A stretch of DNA of 64,000 nt. Origin: Datnioides undecimradiatus. Its lineage: Eukaryota; Chordata; Actinopteri; Lobotiformes; Datnioididae. Both the position numbers and the translations under genes were made by a program. Shown here one piece after another: positions 1-12,600 of the stretch. The stretch's first letter is position 1; each line of letters begins with the position of its first letter. The stretch is from positions 6,176,215-6,240,214 of the forward strand of contig WARS01000016.1 of assembly GCA_008933995.1 (NCBI GenBank). Direction: 5' to 3'. The notes under the pieces were generated by a model, which searched no databases, had not been told where the DNA came from, and saw only the letters and a program-made list of their open reading frames with translations.

Positions 1-97
1 ACAGAAGTTCCTGGACGTGGCTCGACAGACGGAGTGTTTCTTCTTGCAGAAGAGGCTTCAGTTATCTGTGCAGAAACCAGAGCAGGTGGTGAAAGAG
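1..97 (+). CDS. med28: MED28 penultimate coding exon (5' end cut by the window)
   Basis: Thirty-two full codons run from base 2 to 97 and end in KPEQVVKE. The donor GTAAAT begins at 98 and the exon ends in phase 0. Whether the exon starts before base 1 cannot be seen. Confidence 0.93.
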
Positions 98-591
98 GTA
101 AATCATTATACGGACATGCATTCACTCTTATCCTGACATTTCATAAGTGGCCCTATTCACCTCTGGCTACTTTCCACTACTCATAAATCTAAAACTATGT
201 GTGTGGAGATGCTAAAATTCTCGCTGAGAACCGTTATCTGTGTTACATCCAAGGTTCGCTGCCCATTGCCTTTATTTCTTATCTGAATGAGTGACCTGCT
301 GTCAGTGTTTACATATTATTTATTTCTCTCTGTTAGTTAATGTGCCTTTTCTCTTCTCACGTACATTTTTTTTTTTTCTCGCCTCAGGATGTGTCAGAGT
401 TGCGTAACGAGCTCCAGAGAAAAGAATTGCTGGTTCAGAAACACTTGTCCAAACTGCACCACTGGCAACAAGTCCTCGAGGATGTGAGCGTCCAGCACCG
501 CAAACCCTCAGACCTCCCCCCTCCTGGACCACTGGCCTTTCTGGAGCAGGCCTCTGCGAGTCTGCCTCCTGCCCCTTTAAAACCAAACTAA
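1..591 (+). CDS. med28: Mediator complex subunit 28, 3' part (partial, open to the left)
   Basis: This is the C-terminal part of MED28, a small coiled-coil subunit of the Mediator complex that links transcription factors to RNA polymerase II in the nucleus. Two coding exons are visible. The first (frame from base 2) reads [20 protein letters not shown] and continues to a GT donor at 98. The second starts after the CAG at 385-387 with [20 protein letters not shown] and ends at the TAA at 589-591. From memory, human MED28 has the same order: [28 protein letters not shown], then [12 protein letters not shown], then a tail ending APLKP. The segment is heptad-like and probably coiled coil. About 100 visible residues make up roughly half the protein; the N-terminal exons lie outside the window. 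Identification is by sequence and is firm. Confidence 0.96.
388..591 (+). CDS. med28: MED28 last coding exon
   Basis: A long T-run and CCTCAG acceptor (AG at 386-387) precede [12 protein letters not shown]. The exon encodes 67 residues and ends with the TAA at 589-591. It joins the previous exon in phase 0. The intron between them (98-387) is about 290 bases and holds nothing else that I can see. Confidence 0.96.
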   Translation, partial: DVSELRNELQRKELLVQKHLSKLHHWQQVLEDVSVQHRKPSDLPPPGPLAFLEQASASLPPAPLKPN

Positions 592-895
592 CAAACCAAA
601 GGCACGGCCACATTAGTCCTCCAGTAAATGAATTTGCCCCGCACTCAGAAGGTGATGTTGATCTCTGATCTGTAGACAGCTGGAGATCGCACCACGGTGA
701 GAAACTCATCAGTCATACAGGCTTGATTGACAAGAGGCGGAGCGAATATTTGCAGTAGACAGATGTAATGTGACCGTACCTGGACAAGTAAACCATGAGC
801 TAGATAGTTTTATTTCACCCTTTTTCACTATTTTCATTCATGTAAATATTTCTGTTGCTGACTTTTTTAATGTAAAAATAAAAAAATGTGATAAT
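592..895 (+). other. med28: MED28 3' UTR with polyadenylation signal
   Basis: AT-rich sequence follows the stop codon, with a canonical AATAAA at 877-882. This puts the likely mRNA end near 895-905. The UTR end is inferred from the signal only. Confidence 0.65.
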
Positions 896-2690
896 TTTCA
901 ATATTGACTGAAGTTTTACTTAGATTGTCTTGTTGCACAGGGCATATATTTTGTCTTAAACAGGGTCAAGCTCTTGTTCAAAGGGGCATTCTGCCACTTT
1001 CACATTACGTTTGTCAGTTATGCATGGAAAGCAGCACTCGGGAATTTTTTTTCTTTACCAGAAAAGTTGTGTTACAAACTGAGATCATGGAGTGTAAAGG
1101 ACATGGGCTTTCACAGTGCAGAATGGATCTAACAGAGATGCAGTCACGCTTCATTTTCGACGCATCGCCCATACGTGAAATGAAAAATCAAGGTCTGTGC
1201 TCGCTCTTCTTCATTTTTGACCAGTCTTTGTTTTACCCAGTCTCTCTCAAGTACCCAAACTATAGAAACGTAACACTAATATCACTTCACTGGAGTGCTG
1301 TGTAATCTTGTCCCATATAGATCTGAGAAGCTGGAACAGCAACACTTATAAAATGGTTTTAACTAAGACTTTAAAATTGTTTACATTAGATATCAGAGTG
1401 CACATTGGTCGTTATGGGTCCGAAAAATAAGCTGCTGACAGCTTCGATTCCCCGTCGCTTTTGTAATGAAATCATGACAGAGGAATGACTTCAGATAAGC
1501 CATGACTGAGCCTCCTGACAGCCTGTAGTCTCTAATGTATTCAGTGTCTTCACACCATAACAGACTTGTTCTCCCCGGTTTCACAGCTATCGCCTGTCCG
1601 CTGACAGTACAGCCAGACACAGATCTTCACAGATGGGCTCCGGGGACGAAGCTTTTTGCCAAACAGGGGTCTGTGGTCTTGACATGGAAGAACTGGGAAC
1701 CATGAATTTACATTATTGCTGCGTTTGCGGAACGTCAGACGGGCTCCACGTTTCTTCTTTTTATACATTCAATGTTTGAAGTAATCTCTGTTTCACTGGA
1801 TTAGCTGTAGCTCTGGCATATGTATCCTCCAGTTGAATCATGACCTCACAGAAGCTCATTTATGCCTGCCTTAAAAAATCTGCTGACGCATTATAAATAT
1901 GTAAAATATTAATACTACTAATAACTGAAAGTTATGGGTCAAATTAAATCATGATGAGATATTCAGTCAAAGGGTAAAAAAAACCCTAAAAATATGAGAT
2001 TATATCTTTACTAAGGCAGAGTTGCCTCATTACCATAATTGTCATAATACCATGATTATGACAAATGTCATAAAGATTATAATATGTGTGGTCAAAAGCA
2101 GGAGGATGCTCAACAGAGCACGCGATTTCGGCTTAAATTCGAATAAAGGACTGAGATACTGAGTCAAAATCATGAAACGCTAAGTCTGCTGGGTATATCC
2201 TGAATCCCTATTGGCCGTTGCCTTGGCAACAACTCCCCTTTCCCCGGTTCATGAGGTTTATGAGACGCAAAATCAAAACTGTGTTGGAAAGACAGTAAAT
2301 TCAGTCAGAGATCTGGAGACTGCGTCGCAACGTTTGATTTGGCCTGGAGTTAATTTCTCACAAGACTTTCATTATGTCCAAATTTATGACACTAAGTTAA
2401 ATTACTATTTTAATACAATCTCATATATTATGATTTTGACATAACGAGCCTCTTCCTGTCTGTGTGTGAATGCATATTTAATTTACACATGTCTTAACAT
2501 GCAAGGGTAATCCAACACTTCACTGTACAATAACACACATTGTTAATGCAAAGTATGTTATTGGGCTCTTTTCTATTCAGAGGCTCCTCCGGGCTTTGTT
2601 CTTACCCTTGTTTCTTTACTTTAATTAGTTCATTTAGTTCATTTTTACATGATTTGACTTCAGATTGATTTTAACTCTCACCTTTGCGTT
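896..2690. other. Intergenic region between MED28 and KLHL2
   Basis: About 1.8 kb of AT-rich sequence. It has open frames up to 133 codons, none resembling a known protein and none with convincing splice context. No tRNA, repeat array or strong promoter was recognised here. Confidence 0.6.
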
Positions 2691-2699
2691 GTTTTTGTG

Positions 2700-3301
2700 T
2701 CGGCCGGGCCGCTGTAACACCGCCATCTATCTGACTCCAGTCGGAAAGTGTCAGACTGTGTTTATTTGCGGGGAGCATTCGGCCTGATCTGCGGGTCTAC
2801 CTCGGCCCGCTCGGTCTTCCACAGCTAGAGGGAGACAGCGCTTTCTTGCGGGACGCCTTGGCCGCGCAGAGGACCGTCTTTGCCGACATGTCCTTGTTTG
2901 TGCGTTTTAATCAGCGATTGGAAAATAACAGGTAGCCTTGTCTGTCCGCCTCTCGCACCCATATACACCCAGGAGGGAAGAGGGGGAGAAATCAGATCCA
3001 AACAAACCCCATCTGCCGTTATTTTTGGGGCGAGGAGGAGGAGGGGGCGCCGACAGGAGGAGCAGTCCGCAGGGTACAACAGCCGGGTTAGATCGCAACG
3101 TGTTTGGACTGAGTGTCACCGCAGTGTATTTCTATGAACCAGCCTGATTTGATGGGGCTGCCGTCAGCCCGTCTCGCCGCCTCTGGACAGATGATCGCCG
3201 CGATCCACGCTTGAATTTAGACCCATTAAAGACGACATCGTGGATATGGCATGGTGCATGCCGCTGGGCCAAGTTTTCAGCCTCTGAAAAACACCGAAAT
3301 T
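2700..3301 (+). promoter_or_regulatory. klhl2: GC-rich promoter / 5' leader region of KLHL2
   Basis: The base composition changes abruptly to CpG-rich between about 2700 and 3540. It surrounds the short first coding exon at 3302. No TATA box is obvious, which suits a CpG-island type promoter. The transcription start cannot be placed from sequence alone. A 13-codon upstream ORF lies at 3246-3287, just before the main start. Confidence 0.5.
3246..3287 (+). promoter_or_regulatory. Upstream ORF in the KLHL2 leader (13 codons plus stop)
   Basis: The ATG at 3246 has G at -3 and G at +4, a good initiation context. The frame encodes MAWCMPLGQVFSL and stops at TGA, 14 bases before the KLHL2 ATG. It could dampen main-ORF translation if the leader includes it. 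The transcript 5' end is unknown. Confidence 0.35.
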
Positions 3302-3318
3302 ATGGACAGTCATCCGCT
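3302..3318 (+). CDS. klhl2: KLHL2 coding exon 1 (17 bases)
   Basis: ATG GAC AGT CAT CCG CT, then donor GTAAGT at 3319. This leaves phase 2, exactly what exon 2 needs (CT+G = Leu). The spliced N-terminus reads [20 protein letters not shown], which aligns with the CTK...LDSKDDN region I recall near the human KLHL2 start. The ATG has A at -3 and G at +4. Confidence 0.75.
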
Positions 3319-3349
3319 GTAAGTGCAAGAAGCTGCCTCTGCCTCTGCC

Positions 3350-3380
<31 letters not shown>

Positions 3381-3603
3381 ACGTTTCCCAGTGGCTGCTT
3401 GACTGATGGTGCCGCATTGACAGAGACAGCGGCCAGCCGGTGTGGCTGCTCACTGACCGGGGAAGGGAGGGAGAGAGGAGGCGGGGGACCGGTCACCGCT
3501 ACCCGGGGACCGACACCGAGCCTGTCCGCCGCAGCCTAGAGGGGCTTTGTGATCGCCTTATAATGTTATGCTTTGTTGATGTGTTGGTGTTTGTGGCAGA
3601 GGC

Positions 3604-3644
<41 letters not shown>

Positions 3645-6600
3645 GAGTGTGTGTGTCAACTGCTATATTAGCCATGTGTGTGTGGGTGTGTTAGTGACAG
3701 AAAACAAGGGCCACGTGATTTTTGCCACGAGCCGTGTATTTATATGGAAGTGTTGCATGTTTCCTTATGAAAGACAGACTCCACTTGTGTGTGCTGGACT
3801 GAGAACATTATACGTATTACTAGTATTAACATTATTGAGGTACTTGTACTTGATTTATCCTCCCACTGTCTACATTTCTGCAGCAAATACTCAATAATAC
3901 ACAAAACATATAACATCATTAGCAACTTTTTGGGCTTTTGACCCCTAAAATGATCCAATCTCTCGCAAAACCCTGCTTAAATTTGATAACAGATCATTGT
4001 AACTTTGTTCTTTCCTTTCCCATTGATCATTGTCAGGACCCCTCGGGTTAATCATGTGACCCTTTAGCGGCACCCAGCCCCTAGGTTGGGAACCACTGAG
4101 CTAAACCTGCTAAGTAAGCACATATACGGTGGTTAAAATCAGCTACAGTAGGACAAAATGCTACTTGATGCATCAGTGTTAAGTGTAATACGTGAGACAT
4201 GAGTCCCAAGCGATATATGCTTTTTGTCTGATGCTGATATGAATTTTTAGAGTGATGCCGTGATGCAAATGTACTCAGAAGCCTGAAATCGCTTTATTAA
4301 AGAATATATTTCAGTTGGATATTGTTAAATAACGTTGTATTGAAAGCAACATGCTACCACAAGCATTTTTCCTGCATAAACTGGGGAAAATACAATGTAC
4401 ATGTCTGTGCACATCAGGAAAACATGCCTTCATACTAACACGATGTAGATATTTGTGGCAGGCGAGCAGCAAGAGAAATTATGGTCTGAACGATACATCA
4501 TGATACATCTCCATTTTTGGATGATAACGGAATACTTTTACATGACGGTATTGCTGCTTTTGCTCATCGAACCATCTGCATCTACAGTATGATGCGGTCT
4601 GAAGTGCAAATATCACTTTGCAGCATCAGCAAACTTAAATTTACTCTGCGGACGCCTCGTTGTGGCTCCGCAGAGGCCCCCACAGGCCCCACATTCACTT
4701 GATTGCCACTTGGTGTAGGGACTTTGATTGATTGCTCATCTGTCAGGTTATTCAAGTCAAAAAAAAAAAAAAAAAGTGCTTATCCCTGAGAACAAGCGTA
4801 GCTTCAATCAGATCACCTCAAATCGTTTGACGCTCATGGGAGCACTGGTTGGGTCTTGACTTTATGGCAGCTTAAAAGCAAAAGTGCACATACAGACTGT
4901 TCAGGAGGTGGGCGGTGTCAATAGGGACCAGTTTAGTAGGTGCATCTGGCTAATGCAGCCTGATACAACAACCCCGCAACAAACTCAACTCAACAGTGTG
5001 ATCAATTTGAAAAATTGAGTTCGTAAGGTCCGGCTGTTGAATTGTCCCGCTTATATAAAGAGATGTTTTTAATATTTGTTGAATTTGAATGTTGTGTGTA
5101 TTTGCTCCTGGCGGGTGCTGTAGGGTAACTGATATTTACACAGCGTAGACCTTTTCATGACTTGTTGCTGTATAAATGAAATTGATTTAACCGTGTGCCA
5201 CGACTCAGCAACAAAGGAGGCAAATGTAATTGAATCTGCGACGCTCGCAGTGTTGAAAAATGACATTTAAACATACAACAGCGGTGTCTTTCTTCACAAA
5301 GGCCCAACTAACCTTACAACCTCAGAGGATAAAGCCAAATCCACATGGCTGCAGACCTCTGGAGCTAAATTAGAGGGGAAAAAAAAATGTATTTAGTAAT
5401 TTGAATCAACCTTTTAACTGTGAAGTAACTACATCGCAATAGCAAACTGTGCTCCACCGCTGACTCATAATAGGTTTCAAGCCACAGCAACATTTGTCAT
5501 GTACTAACCGGTCATTTCTCCGCGAACCTGTCACCTCTGTTTCCTTTGCTTCATGCGGCGTGTACGCAAACATCTAGTTTTGGACTGGTGCACCTTCAGA
5601 TTGACCTCTTTATACCTGGCAGATGTTCGCTGACATTCGACTCATTGTGAAACAGATATACAAACCGAGCTGTCACACAGGAATCGGTTACAGTTTTTAT
5701 GTCACGGTCATGGGAAGCGCTCATATCTGATTGGCTGGACACATCAAACAAAGATACTGTCCTTGTAACAACAGAGAAAAAACGTATTATTTCACAAAAA
5801 AAACACTTTTTTTCTTCTTCTTCTTTTGTTACTACAAAAGGTGCACTCGACTTTGTCCACACGCGCTGGACAAAGAAGATGGAGTCGAGAGGCAAGGTCC
5901 CGTCACTCTCAACCCTCGGCACATGAGGAAGGCGTTCAAAGTCATGAACGAGCTGCGCAGGTGAAGCATCTCTTTGTTGTCCCACCATCCCCCAGATCCT
6001 CCCGGGTACGACTGTTTAGGCTTTAACACCCCCCCCGCCCCCCTCGTTCTCTTACATGCACCTACAGCCAGAGTTTGTTGTGTGACGTGACCATAGTGGC
6101 TGAGGATGTAGAGATCGCTGCTCACAGGGTGGTCCTGGCCGCTGGGAGCCCCTACTTCCATGCTATGTTTACAGGTGAGGACTCTTCATCCATCCAACTT
6201 ACAATATCTAATTTCTTAATATTAATGTCATATATATTGTTGAATTGAGTTGAATTCTGACATTATCCCTGATGATTCCAACAGTTTTCAAACCTTGAGG
6301 AATCTGTCATTTTGATCATTATAAGAGTTCGTTATCAGCTTCATCATGGTTTTTGTGCAGGTGTCATCTCCGTGTCTGTTGGGCATGATTTAGTTTTTCA
6401 TCCAGCCCTAAGCAACATTTTTGCAAAACTGTTTTTAGATCTTGATTGTTTTTAAATACATATTTTCAACAGATAAGAGATTTTAGTCGTCGGACGTCTG
6501 AATCTTTAATTATCAGAGAAATGAGCTAATCAACAGCCCCTACCGGACGTCCTGTATCCTCCAAATAGCGTCAAGGAAACACTGATTTTTGATGTGAACC

Positions 6601-9600
6601 TGCTTTAGTCAGAGTTTGTATCGGTTTTGATTACCGACTCTGCTCTCTCCCACGGTCCCACACTACTTCACAACTTTGATATTGTTTTGATTGTGGCAGT
6701 AAGTGACACATTTTGTGTCTGCAAGTGTTACATCGTGCATGTTAATGATGTCTCGCCCCGGGTGCCGACAGGTGAGATGGCAGAGAGCAGGGCGAAACGA
6801 GTCAGGATTAAGGAGATGGACGGGTGGACTCTGGGCCTGCTGGTGGACTACATCTACACAGCAGAGATCCAGGTCACAGAGGATAACGTGCAGGTAAACA
6901 CACACTCATTTATACTCTCATACATGCACCATCTGGAGACCTATGTCCTGAAACTGGATAACATATTACATTTGTGTGGCATTGGTCTGATTACACTTAA
7001 TCCACACTTGATATGAAGCTGGCCAGAAAGATCAGACACATTTAAAGTTCCCATGAAACAAGCTCTGAAGTTCCTGGAAAACGGTAAATCGGTGCCGGAG
7101 CACGCCATCAAATGACGCTGGGATGTTTTTGTTTATTTTCAACAACTGATAATGAAACCCGCTGGACCGCACTTTCAGACTGCTCCCTAACTGTTTCATA
7201 TCCTGCCTCAGCAACTTGCCTTGACCATGCATAGGCATTTATTCCTAGAAAAAAACGTATTTTGTTAGAAATCAGGATTTTTAAGTGTTGCTGGATTTAC
7301 TTGGAAGCTGGGATCTGTTGTCATGGTTACATTGATGTTGCTGGTATCAGATTGCTGCCGAGATTAAGGAAAAATCAGGTCACTGCAGGACAAATAAGCA
7401 TTGCATTACAAATATCTATTTATTTACAGTTTAGTTTGAAAAGCCAGATGTTGTTCATCTGCATCCCCTTGTAGCAAAGCTCTCAGTTGATGCAGGATAT
7501 CCTGTGTGCGTTTGACAGGCGTTGCTGCCTGCAGCCGGCCTGCTGCAGCTGAACGAGGTGAAAAAGGCTTGTTGCGAGTTCCTGAGCTCCCAGCTTCATC
7601 CATCCAACTGTCTGGGAATACGCGCCTTCGCTGACCTACACGCCTGCTCTCAGCTCCTCACGCAGGCGAACAGCTACGCAGGTTTGTGTGCGCGCAGCTC
7701 TATTTTTGCATTGCTCTACTGAAGTGTGTGTGTGTCCGAGTGTGTGTAGGACAGGGGAAAGGACAGAATGGGAGCAGCTTCAATTAGTGGAAATGTGGAG
7801 GAACACAAATTTATCTGCAGCTGCAACGAAGTTTTGTTTTTTTTTTGGTTTTTTTTCCTTTTTCGTGACAGAGCAACATTTCACTGAGGTGGTCGGGAGT
7901 GAAGAGTTCCTCAACTTGGGCATGGAGCAGGTGTCCAGCCTGATCGCCAGCGACAAGCTCACCATCCCCACAGAGGAGAAGGTATACACACACTCACACC
8001 ACTCAGCACGCACTGCGCGACCATATTATAGCAACTGGTGTGATCAAAGTGTGTCCGTGTACTTTACCGTGTAGGTTTTTGAGGCAGTGATCGCCTGGGT
8101 CAACCATGACAAAGACGTCCGGCAGGAGCACCTAGCTCACCTGATGGAGCACGTCCGCCTTCCGCTTCTCTCCAGAGAATACCTGGTGCAGGTAAGCGTG
8201 TCAGGCTGAATCAGTCACAGTTCATATATTCTTTAACCTGTGTACAGCACAGATGTTGCACAGGCGAGGGTTGACAGTCGCTGCGATGCTGTTTGAAATA
8301 TGTCCGTTGAATGAAGTTACAGGTATGATCAGCTGTTTCTGTGACTGTCAAACTGACCACACTCAGAGACGCGCTCTCCCGCTTGCAGCCGTTGGACGCG
8401 CGGCAGTGCGTTTATCAGCGGTTGTTGTGTCTGTCGGACAATCAGTAACCTCATTTCTAGCGTCAAAAATGTAGTTAAAGTCCAGATGACGTGACTTTTG
8501 CGTGAGTACGTTGTATGGTCCATGTCGTGGCACGTTTATTCACGAGTTATTCAGGGTGGGACATGAGTTTGGTTTGAACTTTAAAACGTGAAGGAGTCGG
8601 TACACACCCAGAGAGTTTTGGTGATTCACAGTTAAAGATCAGCTTCAGTGTTCAGGTGTCTGCCAGGCCAACTACCTCTGTGACGCTAGAAGTTGGCTGA
8701 TGGGCGGATGTCACGACGTCACTGATTGAAATAGGTTGAACTTACGTAAACACGAATTCTGTTTTGTTTTACAGGAAGAAAACACGATTGCATGCTGAAA
8801 TTGTGCACACTTGGATTATGAAAATAAATGGAAATGGCATTATTTAGGCGTATAATAGGTGATACATAACATGACGGTATATGTGATCGAAGAGGATCAA
8901 CGTTGTTAGCAGGGTGGTTACGGCACATGGCTGCATAATTCAGTTTCAGCCTTTACTGCAGGCCCCTCTTTCTCTCTCTTTTAACACTTGATTATGTTGT
9001 TGCCTGAAAAACATCTGCGTTAAAAGATTTTAAATGACAGAAATGAATAAAATCATCTAAACTGTACAAATATGTTCTGATTTTAATCACCTTAAACCTC
9101 AGTTAAACCAGAACATCCAACCAGGACAATTTGGATTTAAACCCATCTAAAACCTCAAACCACAGCTACGCTAATGACGGAGAGACGGCATCGGCTGTCC
9201 AGCGATCGAATGTCATTTGTCGTCAGTGATGTTGTCATGCTGCATCTCTAGACCCTCAACACAAACATCACTTTGCTTTTCAACACCCGGGCAGGATAAA
9301 TACTCTCCAGGCAACGTGTTGCTGCGTATCCAGTTTGCAGGAGACGTTGTTGAAACACAGATGAGGTGGCAAAAAAAAAAAAAACCCCACCATCAGATCG
9401 TGTCTTTTCTCACGGCAAAGCTGGCGATGTTTCAGCAAAGTCAACTGTGAGGGTAGACTGACAGTAAGACTGCTTTGTAACTGTCTGTGTCCCGGGATCG
9501 TAGGCGTTCTGCCACATATATTTGCAGGTATTGATGACTTTTGACTCTCTGTCGCTCTGACAAAACGGAGGAAAGATTAAGAAAAATTCAAAACTTTCAT

Positions 9601-12600
9601 TTTCTCAACTTCTACCGACCCGGTCATCTTTTTCCCTGAGACCTGCAGATTTATTTGCCACATACAGAATGATACTTTTAGTCGGATATAGCTTGAAATA
9701 CTTGGCCTCCATCTCCAGAGAATGTGAATGGCATAACAAAATATGTAATGGCAGCATAAAATGCACTAGTGCTGACTTTTAAAAAATCAAACAACATTAA
9801 AAAAAAAACGAGAGGAAAGAAAAGGAGAATGTGAACAAGCGGCTGAACAGTGCTGAACAGTGGATTTGCGGCAAACGGAGAATATGAAATGTGGCTCGAT
9901 ATTGGACTAAATATTCATTATAAAGGATAAAAATACAGAGAAAAAGCTTAAGATGCAGTAAAGTGTAAATATATACAGAGAGTGGTATCATATCATCAGG
10001 CAGTATTGAAAGCAGGGTATACATTTTTAATTCTACCCCTATTGTTATATTTTGGTATCCGAGGAGCTCAAGCATCCAGATACAAGCAGGCAGAGCGGCT
10101 CATGCTTATATTTACTGTCTGTGTGTGTGTGTGTGAGCGTCGCACATCGTCACACTGTGCTTTCAAGCTGAACTGACTCACCGTCGTCGGTGAACGCCGT
10201 GATTGATGTTAACACGCGTGCACAGCTACGTTCACAGTTGGTACCAGCTCCGCACCTATAAGCCCGCCCAGACAGCAGCCGCACCGCCGCGCCCTCATTA
10301 CCCGTTATCCTGCGCGCTGCAGCGAAAACACCAGCGCTACCCAAAACTGTAAAGTCTGGTCTCCAGCACAAACCTTTTGTCTTTAACTTACAGCTACCAA
10401 CATGCTGGCTTACTCTCCTGCAGCAAAGCTCAGCTGCCACCTGCTGCTGGTGATGCACTCCCCCGGTATCTAATCATGACTTTGGGTTTCTGTGACTCTG
10501 TGACTTGCATTGTATGCTTCATGTCGAAAAGTAGTAGGACGTTACCAGCTTGGTCTTACACGTGAGCACTCCTTCATTAGGAAAAGTCATTGTTTTGTGA
10601 TGCTGCTACTTTCTTAAAAAAACTACATTTGTGGACCCTGGTGCGTTTGGCGACTTCAGTTGTAATTGTCCTGTGTCCTCTCTCGTTGCGCGGCTGCGTC
10701 AGCGGGTGGAGGAGGAGTCCCTGATCAAGAACAGCAGCGCGTGCAAAGACTACCTGATTGAGGCCATGAAGTATCACCTGCTGCCAGCCGACCAGAGGGC
10801 GCTGATGAAAACCGCACGCACGCGCATGAGGACGCCGGCCTGCTGTCCTAAGGTATGGACAGGAGGTTGTGATGACTCACCTGCAGTTTATAAGAACAGA
10901 AAAGCAAGAGTAGATCTGTGATTCATCATGCAATGTCACTGCTGTTTGTACTTGTTTTAGGTGATGGTTGTGGTTGGAGGCCAGGCTCCTAAGGCCATCC
11001 GCAGTGTTGAGTGCTATGACTTTGAGGAGCAGCGATGGTACCAGGTGGCTGAGCTGCCGACCAGGAGGTGCAGAGCAGGTGGGGAACCCTCAGTAACGGT
11101 TGTGGACTATCTGTTGAGGTGGATGTAGTCACGGTGACGTCACTGGGTCACTGTTTTGAAGCCTTGGGTTTGGCTTTAAGTCCAGCACCATCTTGGTTTT
11201 TAGGAGTTAATAGAGACCATATTTGGATGAGAGGGGGCGGAGCTGTCGTTGACGTTCATTGTTATCCTGATTGACAGGTCACCTCAGTAGTAACTTAACA
11301 ATCGTAAAGTAGCCACAAAGTTGACCATAACCTCACCAGAAAAATATTATTTCATGTGAGAATTCGACCATTTTCAGATAGATTTACATCAAATCTGACC
11401 CCTTTTTCGCAGCCAGTGAAGTTGCCCCCACACCCACGGCCATTAGAGAGAATGCAGGTTTTATGACACTTGGCGCATTGGCTCCACTTTCCGCACCCGG
11501 AAGCTGCGTCCAACATTTGTACAGTCTACGATCACGGTTACAGGGCTGGATCCTCTGAGTAACGCAGACTGGTAAATATTTGGTTAATAAAATGAAGTTT
11601 ATCACGAGGACCTTGCTCTCAAACAGCCCGTGAAATGTAAAAACCACATGTAAACTGGACAGGTCATGAACAAGGTCACTATTTAATATACTGTATCCTT
11701 ATAACTTCAGCAAATCAGTAATTGACAACAGTTTTCCATTCGTGACTGATGACCTAATACCTGGGGTATCACAGTCGTATGTAGGAGACCGATGGTTGCA
11801 AAGTGCACCAGTTGTGTCCTCCAGTTCTGTTTCTCAGTGGTGTAAGCAAAGGGATCGGGCCCTATCAACCAATTATGGTGTATTCACTTCAAAAGTACAG
11901 ACACAGCTACGTCTTTTCGAAGGGACAATCAGCTGTGTAGCTCTTCACTATCTTGTCGCAGTCTGATAGGTTTGTATTGTGCATGTTTAAAGCTGATATT
12001 ACTGATCATTGTTTTACCACGCCCCCTGGTGGTTTCTGACCATCTGCCTCGGCAAAAACCCCCTGCGATGGGAGAAAAAGTCAGATCGTACACTTTAGTA
12101 CAGCAGCGCAGACATACTAAATAAATATATTGCATTCAAAATCCTAAAAGGTAATAAGTATTGGCATAAAAATATGCTTAAAGTACCAAAAGCACTCATT
12201 ACACGGACACATTTCAGAAAAATATGTATATTTATATCTCTGGATAATAATTATTGATGCATTGATTTACATATCAGTTTATTGTTGCAGCTGTTGATGG
12301 TTGGGCTAATTTGAATTACTTTATATACCTTGAAATGGCTTAATCCATAGTAAAATACGTCATAGTATTCAACACCTGCTTAGTAACTATTGTTGTATTA
12401 ATAGCAAAGTTGAAGTTGTGAAGTACAAAGCACCCGAGTTAGTTACCAAACTTAAGTCGAACAGAAGCATAAAGTAAATATCACAAATGTACAAATACAC
12501 AAGAACCTGGAAATGGAATTTATGTACAGTACTTGAGTAAATGTACTTAGTTACATTGCACTGCAATTCAGTTAAGGCCTCTCTTGACAACAGTTTTGGA

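Larger units (their letters stand above)
3319..5840. other. KLHL2 intron 1
   Basis: A 2.5-kb intron. It begins in the CpG-rich promoter block and contains (GT)n at 3351 and (AT)n at 3608. A likely decayed interspersed element lies around 4040-4105. No coding exon was recognised. Confidence 0.7.

Noticed and set aside
904-1305. 133-codon frame after MED28
   Set aside because: No recognisable domain; it begins inside sequence just past the MED28 polyadenylation signal.
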